From NCBI RefSeq assembly GCF_021044935.1, contig NZ_JAJNMP010000002.1, positions 806,001-870,000 of the forward strand: a DNA stretch of 64,000 nucleotides, in the 5' to 3' direction. This document shows, piece by piece, positions 36,188 to 45,612 of this stretch. The translations under genes were made by a program, and so were the position numbers. Every line of letters begins with the position of its first letter. Within the stretch, counting starts at the first letter, position 1. This DNA is from Agromyces cavernae. Its GTDB lineage: Bacteria > Actinomycetota > Actinomycetes > Actinomycetales > Microbacteriaceae. Below the pieces are notes generated by a model that did no database searches, was not told the DNA's origin, and saw only the letters and a program-made list of their open reading frames with translations.

Positions 36188-38067
36188 GCCGTTCGTCGCC
36201 CCTTCGTCAGCACCGGATCCACGAACCCCGACCCGTGATCGAGCTGGTAGTCGAGGTTCACGGCCGCGTTGATGAGCGAGAGGTGGCTGAACGCCTGAGG
36301 GAAGTTGCCGAGCTGCTCCCCCGTCAACCCGATCTCCTCGGCGTAGAGGCCGAGGTGGTTCGCGTAGGTCAGCATCTTCTCGAACACGAGCTGCGCCTCG
36401 TCGAGGCGACCCGAGCGTGCGAGCGCGTCGACGTACCAGAACGAGCACAGCGTGAAGGTGCCCTCGGACCCGCGGAGCCCGTCGGGCGAGGCGCTCGGGT
36501 TGTAGCGGTAGACCAGGCTGTCCGAGACGAGCTCCTCGTCCATCGCGTCGAGCGTCGAGAGCCACATCGGATCGCGCGGGGCGACGAACCCCATGAGCGG
36601 CATCACGAGCAGCGAGGCATCCAGCACATCAGTGCCGTCGTGCTGCACGAAGGCGCCGCGATCAGCGTGCCAGCCCTTCGTCATGATCTGCTCGTAGATG
36701 GCGTCGCGCTCCGTCGTCCAACGCTCGATCGCGGCCGGGCGGCCTCGAAGCGTGGCGATGCGGATGCCTCGATCGAGCGCCACCCAGCACATGAAGCGCC
36801 CGTACGTGAAGTTCTGCCTACCGCCGCGGGTCTCCCAGATGCCCTCCTCGGGCGAGTCCCAGTTGTCGCAGACCCAGTCGAGCATCTCGGCGATCTGGGT
36901 CCAGCCGACGTGCGGCAACTGCAGCCCGTGCGTATCGGCGAGGTGGATCGAGTCCATCGCCTCGCCGTAGATATCGAGCTGCAACTGGTCGGCGGCGCCG
37001 TTGCCGATGCGCACCGGCGCCGAGGCACGATACCCGGTGAGATGGTCGAGCGTCTCCTCGACGAGGTCGGATGACCCGTCGACCCGGTACATGATCTTGA
37101 GCGGTCCGGATGCCTCACCGACGCTCTCGTGAATGCGGTCCATCAGCCATTGCACGAACGCCTCGGCCTCCTCGGTGTAGCCGAGGCCGAGCAGTGCGTA
37201 GACCGAGAACGACGCGTCGCGGATCCACGTGTAGCGGTAGTCCCAGTTGCGCTCACCGCCCACCTGCTCGGGGAGGCCCGCCGTCGGTGCCGCCACGAGG
37301 GCGCCAGAGGGCGCGTAGGTCATGAGCTTGAGCGTCATCGCCGAGCGGGCGACCATCTCGCGCCATCGCCCGCGGTACGTCGAGCGAGCGTTCCAGTCGC
37401 GCCAGAAGCGGCGGGTCTCCTGGAACCGCTCGAACAGCTCGTCCTCGCTGACCTTCGCCGGCGGCACGCCACCAGACTCGAGCATCACGCCGGTCATCTC
37501 ACCGGCGTTCAGGGTGCCGGTGATCCGCAGGCCCTGGCCCGAGAGCTCGATGTGCCCGGCCCGCAGCGAGCCGTGGATCACGGGGTCGCCGACGCGGTGC
37601 ACGGTGAGCGAGTGGTCGCCGGCGGAGAACATCACGCCCGCGCCCGGCACCGGCTCGATGGTGTGCGGCGTCCGCCCGTAGTCGAAGCGTGGTTGGATCT
37701 CGGCCTCGAACTCCATCGTCCCCCGCACGACGCGCACCATCCGCACGAGGCAGTGCCGGTCGGTCGCCTCCCCGTCGGCGACCGGCATGAAGTCGATGAC
37801 CTCGCCGACGCCGGCCTCGGTCATGAATCGCGTGACGAGGATCGCGGTGTCGGGCAGGTACAGCTGCCGCGTCACGTACTCGGCATCCGTGGGCCGGATG
37901 CTGCAGTACCCGCCCCGCTCGGCGTCGAGCAGCGACGCGAAGATGCTCGGCGAGTCGAAGCGCGGCGCGCAGAACCAGTCGATGGTGCCGTTCGTATCGA
38001 CGAGCGCAGCGGTCTGCAGGTCGCCGATCAACCCATGGTCGGCGATGTTCGGGTAGTCCTCGGCCAT
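36184..38067 (-). CDS. Glycoside hydrolase family 15 (trehalase/glucoamylase)
   Basis: 627-aa cytosolic GH15 enzyme releasing glucose from trehalose or alpha-glucans. N-terminal beta-sandwich begins [33 protein letters not shown]. The (alpha/alpha)6 catalytic barrel contains [14 protein letters not shown], the acid region [10 protein letters not shown] and the base region [21 protein letters not shown]. No signal peptide. ATG 38067 gives the usual family start (MAEDYP); ATG 38091 is possible. Mycobacterial members of this type are trehalases, so trehalose is the favoured substrate. Confidence 0.88.
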   Translation of the reverse strand: MAEDYPNIADHGLIGDLQTAALVDTNGTIDWFCAPRFDSPSIFASLLDAERGGYCSIRPTDAEYVTRQLYLPDTAILVTRFMTEAGVGEVIDFMPVADGEATDRHCLVRMVRVVRGTMEFEAEIQPRFDYGRTPHTIEPVPGAGVMFSAGDHSLTVHRVGDPVIHGSLRAGHIELSGQGLRITGTLNAGEMTGVMLESGGVPPAKVSEDELFERFQETRRFWRDWNARSTYRGRWREMVARSAMTLKLMTYAPSGALVAAPTAGLPEQVGGERNWDYRYTWIRDASFSVYALLGLGYTEEAEAFVQWLMDRIHESVGEASGPLKIMYRVDGSSDLVEETLDHLTGYRASAPVRIGNGAADQLQLDIYGEAMDSIHLADTHGLQLPHVGWTQIAEMLDWVCDNWDSPEEGIWETRGGRQNFTYGRFMCWVALDRGIRIATLRGRPAAIERWTTERDAIYEQIMTKGWHADRGAFVQHDGTDVLDASLLVMPLMGFVAPRDPMWLSTLDAMDEELVSDSLVYRYNPSASPDGLRGSEGTFTLCSFWYVDALARSGRLDEAQLVFEKMLTYANHLGLYAEEIGLTGEQLGNFPQAFSHLSLINAAVNLDYQLDHGSGFVDPVLTKGRRTA

Positions 38068-38189
38068 GCCAGCCCCCAATCCCCCGCCCATCGTCTCACG
38101 CCGGTCAAGGGCTGGTCAGGAAGGAGTTCACAGGCGGATGTCGCGGCGGAGCGCTGCCCGTGGCGACCGCCTAGACTGATCGGGCACTC

Positions 38190-38271
38190 GCGGGAGTGGT
38201 GAAATCGGCAGACACGCAGGATTTAGGTTCCTGTGCCTTCGGGCGTGTGGGTTCAAGTCCCACCTTCCGCA
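38190..38271 (+). tRNA. tRNA-Leu (anticodon TAG)
   Basis: 82-nt class II tRNA: acceptor arms GCGGGAG and CTTCCGC pair, the anticodon arm CAGGA-TTTAGGT-TCCTG carries TAG, a long variable arm (TGCCTTCGGGCG) is present, and the T-loop reads GTTCAAGTC. Discriminator A; CCA not encoded. Confidence 0.95.
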
Positions 38272-38338
38272 CCGAGATCCAGCACATCGAGAACGATCCG
38301 TCGCGGATCCATGTCCGGCGGCCCTCACCGACGGCGAT

Positions 38339-38370
38339 CACCGCCGCCCTGCGTGAGCAGGGCGGCGGTG
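38339..38370. terminator. Terminator hairpin between tRNA-Leu and symporter gene
   Basis: 12-bp GC-rich arms (38339-38350 and 38359-38370) around an 8-nt loop, placed between two convergent transcription units. Confidence 0.55.
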
Positions 38371-38404
38371 GATGCGGGCACGACAGCGACGGTCCTCGGA
38401 GGAC

Positions 38405-39832
38405 TCAGCGGCTCCGCTCACCCCGGGTCATCCGTTCGTCGAGGTCGCCGACGATCGCCGCGATGGCGGCCGTCGACGGTCGCTCCTCGCGCTCGACCTC
38501 CGCCTGCTCGTCGGGCGAGAGGTGATCGTCGACGCTCATGGTCGTCTCGTCGAACGGGCGCTCGCCCGTGAGCACGCCGCGCAGCTGGTCACGGTCGAGT
38601 TGCTTCGTCCAGGTGCCCACGAGCAACGTCGCAACGGCATTGCCGGTGAAGTTCGTGAGCGCCCGCGCCTCGGACATGAACCGGTCGATCCCGACGATGA
38701 CGCCGACGCCGTCGACGAGGTCGGGTCGGTGCGCCTGCAGGCCGCCGGCCAGGGTTGCGAGGCCGGCGCCCGTGACGCCGGCGGCGCCCTTCGATGCGAC
38801 CATCATGAACAGCAGCAGTCCGACCTGCTCACCGAGCGAGAGCGGTGTGCCCATGGCGCTCGCGATGAACAGGGAGGCCATCGTGAGGTAGATCGCCGTG
38901 CCGTCGAGGTTGAACGAGTAGCCCGTGGGGATCGTGATGCCCGCCACCGGCTTCGAGACGCCCGCGTGCTCCATCTTGGCGATGAGTCGCGGCAGCACGA
39001 CCTCGCTCGACGACGTCGAGACGATGAGCAGGTACTCCCGGCCGAGGTACTTCATCATGCGGAAGATGCTGACGCGCGCCACGGCCCAGAGCAGTGATCC
39101 GAGCACCGCCACGATGAAGAGCGCGCAAGTGATGTAGAACGCGACCATGAGCGTGCCGAGCGCGACGATCGCACCGATGCCCGTGTTGCCGACGACCGCG
39201 GCGATGGCGCCGAACGCGCCGATCGGCGCGACCCACATGATCATCGCGAGGATGCGGAACACGAGCGCCTGGATCTGGCGGATCGCGCCGAGGATCGGCG
39301 TGCCCTTCGTGCCCATCTTCTGCAGCGCGAAGCCCACGAGCAGCGCCACGAAGAGCACCTGCAGGATATTGCCGTCGACGAGCGACGAGAGCAGCGAGGT
39401 CGGGATGATGCCGAGGATGAACTCCTGGGTCGTCTTCGCCTCGGTCGCGCCGGCGTCGTACGTCGCGTTCGCGATGTTGAGGCCCTCGCCAGGGTGGATG
39501 AGGTTGCCGACCACGAGCCCGATCCCGAGCGCGAAGGTCGACATGACGATGAAGTACAGCAGCGCGAGGCCACCGACCTTGCCGACCGTCGCGGCCTTCG
39601 CGATCGAGCCGACGCCCAGCACGATCGTGCAGAAGATGATCGGCGCGATCATCATCTTGATGAGCAGCACGAACGCGTCGCCGATGGGCTTGAGCCCCAC
39701 CGCGAACTCGGGGGCCGCGAGCCCCACCGTGATGCCCGCGAGCACCGCGCCGATCACCGCGATGTAGAGGTAGTGCGAGGAGTCGATCCTGCGCCGGGGC
39801 TTCGTGCCCGGGGTTCGAGACTGGAGCGCCAT
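38405..39832 (-). CDS. dctA: C4-dicarboxylate/amino-acid:cation symporter (DctA family)
   Basis: 475-aa DAACS family importer of C4-dicarboxylates such as succinate, fumarate and malate. Signature motifs: the serine-rich hairpin STSSSEVVLPRLIAKME, and PTGYSFNLDGTAIYLTMASLFIA in TM7. About eight TM helices plus two re-entrant loops are expected. The C-terminus is a charged cytosolic tail. Start ATG 39832 with GGAAGG upstream. A divergent CitA/CitB-type two-component system next door very likely controls it. A glutamate substrate is also possible for this family. Confidence 0.88.
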   Translation of the reverse strand: MALQSRTPGTKPRRRIDSSHYLYIAVIGAVLAGITVGLAAPEFAVGLKPIGDAFVLLIKMMIAPIIFCTIVLGVGSIAKAATVGKVGGLALLYFIVMSTFALGIGLVVGNLIHPGEGLNIANATYDAGATEAKTTQEFILGIIPTSLLSSLVDGNILQVLFVALLVGFALQKMGTKGTPILGAIRQIQALVFRILAMIMWVAPIGAFGAIAAVVGNTGIGAIVALGTLMVAFYITCALFIVAVLGSLLWAVARVSIFRMMKYLGREYLLIVSTSSSEVVLPRLIAKMEHAGVSKPVAGITIPTGYSFNLDGTAIYLTMASLFIASAMGTPLSLGEQVGLLLFMMVASKGAAGVTGAGLATLAGGLQAHRPDLVDGVGVIVGIDRFMSEARALTNFTGNAVATLLVGTWTKQLDRDQLRGVLTGERPFDETTMSVDDHLSPDEQAEVEREERPSTAAIAAIVGDLDERMTRGERSR

Positions 39833-39962
39833 TGCCGTCTGCCTTCCGTGTCGGGTCATCGCCGGTCGACGATGAGGTCGGTATCGGGCAAGGATGCGAC
39901 GACGGATGCCGCGCGCTCGCGTTGTGTTCATACTGTTCGCGGCACGCGGTCGAACACGCGCC

Positions 39963-39968
39963 TAGGCT
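39963..39968 (+). promoter_or_regulatory. -10 box of the two-component operon
   Basis: TAGGCT, about 27 nt before the histidine kinase ATG. Confidence 0.45.
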
Positions 39969-39995
39969 GAAACCGAGCAGCGTTGCGAGGTGGTC

Positions 39996-41633
39996 ATGAA
40001 GGCGTGGATCAGCGGCTGGAGCATCGCCGCGAAGCTGTTCGCCCTGCAGCTGGTCATGATCGTGGCGCTCGCGGTGATCGCCGTCGCCTGGATCTGGGCC
40101 GATGCGCGCGCCGACGTGGAGCGCGATGCCGCGGCCAAGAGTATGGCGGTCGCCGAGACCCTCGCCTCCGACCCGTTCGTGCACACCGCACTCGGCACGG
40201 GCGACCCGTCGGCACGGTTGCAGCCCTACGCCGAGGACGTCATGACCGAGGCCGGCGTCGACTTCGTCACGATCATGGCCCCGGACCGCACCCGGTACAC
40301 GCACCGCGATCCCGCCCAGATCGGGCAGCAGTTCCTCGGCAACATCGACCGGGCGCTCGCGGGCGAGCCGTTCACCGAGACGTACACGGGCACGCTCGGC
40401 CCGTCGGTGCGCGCGGTCGTCCCGATCGAGGACGACGTCGGCGAGGTCGTCGCCCTGGTCGCCGCCGGCGTGACCGTGTCGAACACGCAGGTGGCGCTCG
40501 GCGGACGCATCGCAACGGTCATCCTCGCTGCGCTCGGCATGATCGCGATCGGCGCCGTCGGCGCGTGGCTGCTGAGCCGGTACCTGCGTCGCGTGACGTG
40601 GGGCCGAGGCGCCGAGGAGATGAGCCGCATGTTCGCCTACTACGAGGGCGTGCTGCACTCCATCGGCGAAGGCCTCGTGCTGCAGGACCGCTCGGGCGCG
40701 GTGGTGCTCTACAACGACCGGGCCGCCGAGCTGCTCGGGCTTCCCCGCCGCGATCGCGGACGCGATGAGTCGATCCCGCTCGACCGGCTCGACCTGCCCC
40801 CGGCGGTCGCCGACGTGCTCGGCCGCGACGGCGCTGTGGTCGACGAGATCGCCATCACGCCGACGCACGTGCTCGTGATCGACCGCGACGTCATCGTGTC
40901 TCGGGACCGCGACCGCGATCGTGGCGCGGCCGGCGCCGGCCGCATCGGTTCGGTCACGACCCTGCGCGACCACACGCAACTCCAGGAGCTCACGGGCGAG
41001 CTCGCGACCATGACGACGCTCTCCGACGCGCTCCGCTCGCAGGCGCACGAGTTCGCGAACCGACTCCACACGATCATCGCGCTCATCGAGCTCGATCGGG
41101 CCGAGGATGCCGCGGCCCTCGCGAGCTCCGAGCTCGCCCTCAGTCAGGCGCTGGCCGACCGCTTGGTGTCGGCGGTCGAGGAGCCGGTGCTGCTGGCGCT
41201 CCTCCTCGGCAAGGCCGCCCAGGCGAGCGAACGGGGGATCGCGTTCGAGATCGATCTCCCCGACCACCTCGAGGCGACGGGCGTGCCGGCCCGCGACCTC
41301 ATCACGATCGTCGGCAATCTCATCGACAACGCGCTCGACGCGGCATCCGCCACCCCGTCGCCGCGGGTCGACGTGTCAGTCCGGGCGACGGCCGGCGAGC
41401 TGCGAGTCGCGGTCGGCGACAGCGGGCCGGGTCCGCGCGACGGCGACCGCGTGTTCGACCTCGGCGTCACGACCAAGCAGGCGCTCGGGCACGGCATCGG
41501 GCTGGCGCTCGTGCGCCAGGCCGTGACTCGCCTCGGCGGCCGGATCCGCATCGCGGGCTCGCGGTTCGACGTCACCCTGCCCGCCGCAGCGGCGTCGACG
41601 TCGGCCCGGGCCGAGGTGGCCGCCGATGGCTGA
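39996..41633 (+). CDS. Sensor histidine kinase, DcuS/CitA family
   Basis: 545-aa membrane sensor. TM1 (about 10-35), extracytoplasmic CACHE-like domain (about 36-165), TM2 (about 170-190), a PAS domain (from about 205, EGVLHSIGEGLVLQDRSG), then the kinase: phospho-acceptor His in SQAHEFANRLHTI near 351 and HATPase motifs NLIDNALDA near 443, GDSGPG and GHGIGLALV. This is the family that senses citrate or C4-dicarboxylates. ATG 39996 has GAGG 5 nt upstream; GTG 39990 is an alternative. It overlaps its response regulator by 8 nt and is divergent from dctA, the probable target. Confidence 0.9.
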   Translation: MKAWISGWSIAAKLFALQLVMIVALAVIAVAWIWADARADVERDAAAKSMAVAETLASDPFVHTALGTGDPSARLQPYAEDVMTEAGVDFVTIMAPDRTRYTHRDPAQIGQQFLGNIDRALAGEPFTETYTGTLGPSVRAVVPIEDDVGEVVALVAAGVTVSNTQVALGGRIATVILAALGMIAIGAVGAWLLSRYLRRVTWGRGAEEMSRMFAYYEGVLHSIGEGLVLQDRSGAVVLYNDRAAELLGLPRRDRGRDESIPLDRLDLPPAVADVLGRDGAVVDEIAITPTHVLVIDRDVIVSRDRDRDRGAAGAGRIGSVTTLRDHTQLQELTGELATMTTLSDALRSQAHEFANRLHTIIALIELDRAEDAAALASSELALSQALADRLVSAVEEPVLLALLLGKAAQASERGIAFEIDLPDHLEATGVPARDLITIVGNLIDNALDAASATPSPRVDVSVRATAGELRVAVGDSGPGPRDGDRVFDLGVTTKQALGHGIGLALVRQAVTRLGGRIRIAGSRFDVTLPAAAASTSARAEVAADG

Positions 41634-42336
41634 GTCGAACGCCGCCGCGCTGCGCGTGCTCGTCGTGGAGGACGATCCCGTCACCGCCGAGGCCCATGCC
41701 GCCTACGTCGAACGGGTCGACGGGTTCCACACAGCGGGCGTCGCCCACACCGGGCACGAGGCGATCCGGATGCTTCGCGACACCCGCGAGGGTCGTGCCG
41801 AGTCGTTCGACCTCATTCTGCTCGACGTCAACCTCCCCGACACCACCGGAATCGAGCTGTGCCGATCGCTCCGCGCGGTGGGCATCGAGATCGACGTCAT
41901 CGCCGTCACGGCAGTGCGCGACGCGGCCGTCGTGCGATCCGCCGTGTCGCTCGGCATCGTGCAGTACCTCATCAAGCCGTTCGGCTTCGCCGCCTTCGCG
42001 GAGAAGCTCACCGCCTACCGCGACTACCACGCGCGTGTCGCCACGGCGGTCGTCACCGACCAGCAGGAGGTGGATGCCTCGTTCGCGGCCCTGCGCACCA
42101 CTTCGACCGCCGACCTCCCGAAGGGTCTCACGCGAGAGACCCTCGACCGCGTCCGCGCCGCAGTGCGCGCCGCACCGGCGGGTGCGACCTCGGCGACGGA
42201 ACTGGCCGCGGCGCTCGACCTCTCGCGGGTCACCGCCCGCCGCTACCTCGAGCATCTGGCCGACACCGGAGTGGTCGAGCGGGCGAGCCGCTACGGCGCC
42301 CCGGGTCGCCCCGAGGTGGAATACCGCCCGCGCTGA
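41626..42336 (+). CDS. Response regulator, DcuR/CitB family
   Basis: 236-aa transcription factor. N-terminal receiver with acidic pair VVEDD, phospho-acceptor Asp67 in LILLDVNLPD, and Lys in QYLIKPFGF near 116. The C-terminal domain is an HTH of the CitB type (ATELAAALDLSRVTARRYLEHLADTGVV). Partner of the kinase immediately upstream. The last 46 nt overlap the convergent TMEM175-type gene. Confidence 0.9.
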   Translation: MAESNAAALRVLVVEDDPVTAEAHAAYVERVDGFHTAGVAHTGHEAIRMLRDTREGRAESFDLILLDVNLPDTTGIELCRSLRAVGIEIDVIAVTAVRDAAVVRSAVSLGIVQYLIKPFGFAAFAEKLTAYRDYHARVATAVVTDQQEVDASFAALRTTSTADLPKGLTRETLDRVRAAVRAAPAGATSATELAAALDLSRVTARRYLEHLADTGVVERASRYGAPGRPEVEYRPR

Positions 42337-42926
42337 ACCATGCCCGCGATGACGTTCGCCGGCACCAGCAGGAGCAGCCAGAACATGCCGACCGCCGGGA
42401 AGAGCGCGGCGAGCAGGAGCGCAAGTGCGATCGTGCCGGTAGTGATCAGGGAGTCGACGACGCGAAGGTGCACGCGACCCTCGCGCACGGTGAGCTCGGG
42501 GTGGCGGCGCAGGTGCACGACGAGCCACGAGAGGGTGAGGTTCGAGAGCAGCACCGTGCCGATGTACAGCGAGTTGACGCCCGGGTCGACGGTGTCGGAG
42601 TGCGCGAGCACGTTCGCCGTGAACGGCATGACGACGATGCTCGCCAGCCAGACGAAGTTGATGAGGATGACCGCGTCGTCGTAGTCGACCGCAGCCTCGA
42701 AGATGCGGTGGTGCGAGAACCAGAGCCGGGCGATCACCGCGAACGTGAACCCGAAGGCGATGAGCGTGCCGAGGTTCGACGCGAGCAGGTCGCCGAGCGA
42801 CTCGTGCTCGATCTCGACCGCCACGTCGACGAGCGGGAGCAGGAGCAGCGTGATCGCGATCGCGACGGCCGCGTCTGAGAAGTTGACCAGCCGGTCGAAG
42901 CCTCGCTCGGTTCGGAAGCGCGCCAT
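42291..42926 (-). CDS. TMEM175-family (DUF1211) potassium channel
   Basis: 211-aa, six-TM protein. TM1 carries the selectivity motif RLVNFSDAAVAIAITLLLLPL (F-S-D core), as in prokaryotic TMEM175 channels, and WFSHHRIFEAAVDYDD follows. Bacterial members form tetrameric K+ leak channels. ATG 42926 lies 6 nt from a TAGGCT box, supporting a leaderless start. The 3' end overlaps the response regulator gene on the other strand. Confidence 0.82.
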   Translation of the reverse strand: MARFRTERGFDRLVNFSDAAVAIAITLLLLPLVDVAVEIEHESLGDLLASNLGTLIAFGFTFAVIARLWFSHHRIFEAAVDYDDAVILINFVWLASIVVMPFTANVLAHSDTVDPGVNSLYIGTVLLSNLTLSWLVVHLRRHPELTVREGRVHLRVVDSLITTGTIALALLLAALFPAVGMFWLLLLVPANVIAGMVQRGRYSTSGRPGAP

Positions 42927-42932
42927 GCGCAC

Positions 42933-42938
42933 AGCCTA
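42933..42938 (-). promoter_or_regulatory. -10 box, leaderless TMEM175 gene
   Basis: TAGGCT (minus strand) 6 nt before ATG 42926. Confidence 0.55.
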
Positions 42939-42945
42939 GAGTGCG

Positions 42946-43818
42946 TCAGTCGACGCGCGGCGGACCCGCCCGAAGCCGGTCGCGCGCGTACTCGGCGACC
43001 CGGTCGGCGGGCACCTGCCAGTCGGATTCGAGCCACCACGTCGCCCCGACCTCGGCCCAGGGGCGGACGACGGCGGCATCGGCCACCGGGTCGACGCCAC
43101 CCGTCGTTCCCTCGTGCACGATGTCGAAGGGCCGGTCGGCGAGGCCGAGGCGCTCGCGCTCCGCGGTGATCCACGCGATCGCCTCGGCCGCGACGTCGGG
43201 CGTGTAGGTGCGCTGCTGCTCGAGCGGGTCGATGCCGGAGGCGTTCGGCGGAGCGTAGTTCGGAATCCACCCGTCGTACCGGGCGACGCGACGCATCGAC
43301 TTCATGCGCGGCCAGACGCCGACGACCCAGGTGGGGATGCGCGGCTGCTGCACGATCGCCGGCGGCAGCATCGTGCCGGTGCGCTTCGCCCGGTAGTGGT
43401 CGCCTTCGTACTCGAACGGATGACCCTGCCAGAGGTGCTGCATGAGCTCGAGCCCCTCGTCGAGCAGCTGGGCACGCACCTTGCGACCGGGATCGTCTTC
43501 GAAGATCCAGAACCGATCTTCGACGTCTTGCGGCACGCCGAGCCCGGCCGACAGGATGACGCGACCCTGCGACAGGCGGTCGACCGTCATCGTCTGGCCC
43601 GCGAGCTCCCAGGCGCGACGGCGTGGCACCGGCGTGAGCATCGTGCCGAGGCGAATGCGCTCGGTCACCATCGCGGCCGCCGCGAGCGTCGCCCACGGAT
43701 CGGTGGCCCAGATGCCCTCCCACACGAAGAAGGCGTCCCACCCGGACGCCTCGGCGAGCGGGGCGAGCTCGACGGCGAGTTCGGGGTCGGTGCCGGTGAA
43801 GATGAAGCCGTTCCGCAT
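42946..43818 (-). CDS. LLM-class flavin-dependent oxidoreductase
   Basis: 290-aa luciferase-like monooxygenase-fold enzyme. Opening beta strand and first helix (PLAEASGWDAFFVWEGIW), VTERIRLGTMLTPVPRRRAWELAGQTMTVDRLSQGRVILSAGLG are typical of the family. The flavin (FMN or F420) and substrate cannot be decided from the sequence. ATG 43818 with a -10 box 7 nt upstream, so probably leaderless. Divergent from the haem oxygenase gene. Confidence 0.83.
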   Translation of the reverse strand: MRNGFIFTGTDPELAVELAPLAEASGWDAFFVWEGIWATDPWATLAAAAMVTERIRLGTMLTPVPRRRAWELAGQTMTVDRLSQGRVILSAGLGVPQDVEDRFWIFEDDPGRKVRAQLLDEGLELMQHLWQGHPFEYEGDHYRAKRTGTMLPPAIVQQPRIPTWVVGVWPRMKSMRRVARYDGWIPNYAPPNASGIDPLEQQRTYTPDVAAEAIAWITAERERLGLADRPFDIVHEGTTGGVDPVADAAVVRPWAEVGATWWLESDWQVPADRVAEYARDRLRAGPPRVD

Positions 43819-43825
43819 GCGGGCG

Positions 43826-43831
43826 ACGCTA
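43826..43831 (-). promoter_or_regulatory. -10 box, leaderless LLM oxidoreductase gene
   Basis: TAGCGT (minus strand) 7 nt before ATG 43818. Confidence 0.5.
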
Positions 43832-43879
43832 TCGCGGGCCGCCGACATCGGCCGCTTCCGAGCTGGCTCAACGACCCGA

Positions 43880-43885
43880 TAAGCT
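43880..43885 (+). promoter_or_regulatory. -10 box of the haem oxygenase gene
   Basis: TAAGCT, placing transcription start near 43892, at the left edge of the DtxR-type operator. Confidence 0.5.
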
Positions 43886-43892
43886 GCACAAG

Positions 43893-43911
43893 TGAGGTTA
43901 TCCTTACCTAA
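43893..43911 (+). promoter_or_regulatory. DtxR/IdeR-type iron box
   Basis: TGAGGTTATCCTTACCTAA matches the 19-bp DtxR/IdeR consensus TTAGGTTAGCCTAACCTAA at 16 positions. It overlaps the inferred transcription start of the haem oxygenase gene, the expected place for repression by iron-loaded DtxR. Confidence 0.8.
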
Positions 43912-43942
43912 CTTCGCTTCGCCGCCAACCGAAAGGTCCGCA

Positions 43943-44599
43943 ATGACGATCGCTCCCCCGCACGCAGCGCCGACCCCGGCCACCGAGCCCCTCGACGTCG
44001 CCGCGTTGGTGCGCGCGGCCTCCGCCGACGACCACCGCGCCGCCGAGACCCGCGGTTTCATCACGGCGCTCATGGGCGGCTCGCTCTCGCTCGACGCATA
44101 CACGCGCTACCTCGCGCAGCTCGCGTGGGTCTACGAGGCGCTCGAGGAGCGCGGGAGCCGCCCCGACGACCCGTCGGTGTTCGATCCCGAACTCGCTCGA
44201 ATGGACGCGATCGACGCGGACCTGGCCGCGCTCGGGGCATCCGACTGGCGCGAGGCGCACCCTCCGCTCCCCGAGACGGCGACCTACGCGGCGCACCTGC
44301 GCACGATCGCCGACGACGACGTGCGCTACCTCGCACATCACTACACCCGCTACCTCGGCGACCTGTCGGGTGGCCAGGCGATCGCCGCGCTCGTCGCGCG
44401 CCACTACGGCGCGACGCCCGACCAACTGGGGTTCTACCGGTTCGACGTCGCCGACGACGGCGTCGTGCGCTACAAGCGCGGCTATCGCGATGCGATGAAC
44501 GCGCTCGCGCTCGAACCCGGCGAGGTCGACGTGCTCATCGCCGAGGTGCGCGCCTCGTTCCACATGAACAGCGCGATCTTCGAAGCCCTCGCCGCCTGA
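43943..44599 (+). CDS. Biliverdin-producing haem oxygenase
   Basis: 218-aa HmuO/HO-1 family enzyme that opens haem to biliverdin, CO and iron. His31 in ASADDHRAAE is the proximal haem ligand, and YLGDLSGGQAIAALV is the family signature over the distal helix. ATG 43943 has GAAAGG upstream. The DtxR box in the promoter indicates induction under iron limitation, so its job is to recover iron from haem. No haem importer gene is adjacent. Confidence 0.92.
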   Translation: MTIAPPHAAPTPATEPLDVAALVRAASADDHRAAETRGFITALMGGSLSLDAYTRYLAQLAWVYEALEERGSRPDDPSVFDPELARMDAIDADLAALGASDWREAHPPLPETATYAAHLRTIADDDVRYLAHHYTRYLGDLSGGQAIAALVARHYGATPDQLGFYRFDVADDGVVRYKRGYRDAMNALALEPGEVDVLIAEVRASFHMNSAIFEALAA

Positions 44600-44688
44600 G
44601 GCCGAAGCTTGCCGCGCCCGGCGACGCACGGGTCATCCGCTCGGATGATTTCATCGGCGGATCCCGGTCGGCACGGGCATCTGCTCGG

Positions 44689-44694
44689 TAGACT
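44689..44694 (+). promoter_or_regulatory. -10 box of the dedA-type gene
   Basis: TAGACT, giving a leader of about 58 nt before ATG 44759. Confidence 0.4.
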
Positions 44695-44758
44695 GCAACG
44701 ACACCACGCCGCTTGTTGACCCGGCGTTCCGCCGCGTCCGACGACTGGAGCCCGCTGC

Positions 44759-45517
44759 ATGATCCACACCGCACTGATCCCGTTCCTCGATCCCGAGTCG
44801 ATCATCGCCGCGGCCGGGCCGTGGGCGCTGCTGGTGGTGTGCTTCATCGTGTTCGCCGAGACCGGCCTGCTCATCGGCTTCCTGCTCCCCGGCGACACCC
44901 TGCTCGTCATCTCGGGCCTGCTCGCCCACCCCGGCACCGGCGGGCCCGACGGCGTCTTCGGCATCTCGGTCTGGTGGGTCGCGCTCCTCATCGGGCTCGC
45001 GGCATTCCTCGGCGGCGAAGTGGGCTACTACATCGGCCACAAGGCGGGACCCGCGGTGTTCGAGCGCAAGGAATCGGGGCTGTTCAGCGTCAAGAACGTC
45101 GAACGCACGAACGCGTTCTTCGAGCGGTTCGGCGGGCTCACGATCATCCTCGCCCGCTTCGTGCCGATCGTGCGCACGTTCGCTCCGGTCGCCGCCGGCG
45201 TCGGCCACATGAACAAGGGCAAGTACACGCTGTACAACTTCATCGGCGCCGTGCTCTGGGGCTTCGGACTCACGATGTTCGGCTACGGCATCGGCTTCAT
45301 CCCCGTCGTGGGCGACCTGGTCAAGGAGTACATCGACGTCATCCTGCTCATCGCGGTGGGCGGCACGGCGCTCGTGACCCTCTGGCACTACCTGCGCGAG
45401 CGCTCGAAGGCGAAGAAGGCCGCTGCTGCCGGCGAAGACGTGGTCACCGACCATGAAGAGGCCGAGCACCTCGTGCTCGATCCCGAGGTGTTCGAGCGCG
45501 GTCCCGAAGACCGCTGA
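44759..45517 (+). CDS. DedA family membrane protein
   Basis: 252-aa DedA/VTT-domain protein. ETGLLIGFLLPGDTLLVISG and GGEVGYYIGHKAG in the first half, and the ARFVPIVRTFAPVAAGVGHM segment with its essential Arg pair, are the conserved DedA motifs. DedA proteins act as lipid-carrier flippases or scramblases (undecaprenyl phosphate in some) and affect membrane potential. The C-terminus (from about 205) is a charged cytosolic tail. ATG 44759 with CTGGAG upstream. Confidence 0.88.
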   Translation: MIHTALIPFLDPESIIAAAGPWALLVVCFIVFAETGLLIGFLLPGDTLLVISGLLAHPGTGGPDGVFGISVWWVALLIGLAAFLGGEVGYYIGHKAGPAVFERKESGLFSVKNVERTNAFFERFGGLTIILARFVPIVRTFAPVAAGVGHMNKGKYTLYNFIGAVLWGFGLTMFGYGIGFIPVVGDLVKEYIDVILLIAVGGTALVTLWHYLRERSKAKKAAAAGEDVVTDHEEAEHLVLDPEVFERGPEDR

Positions 45518-45612
45518 TCATCGCCGCCCGCACCTGCGGGCAGCGGAGGGTGCGACTACACTCGGCGGCATCCGCGTCACTCGAACCGCACCCTCGAGAG
45601 GACGGAACCGAC

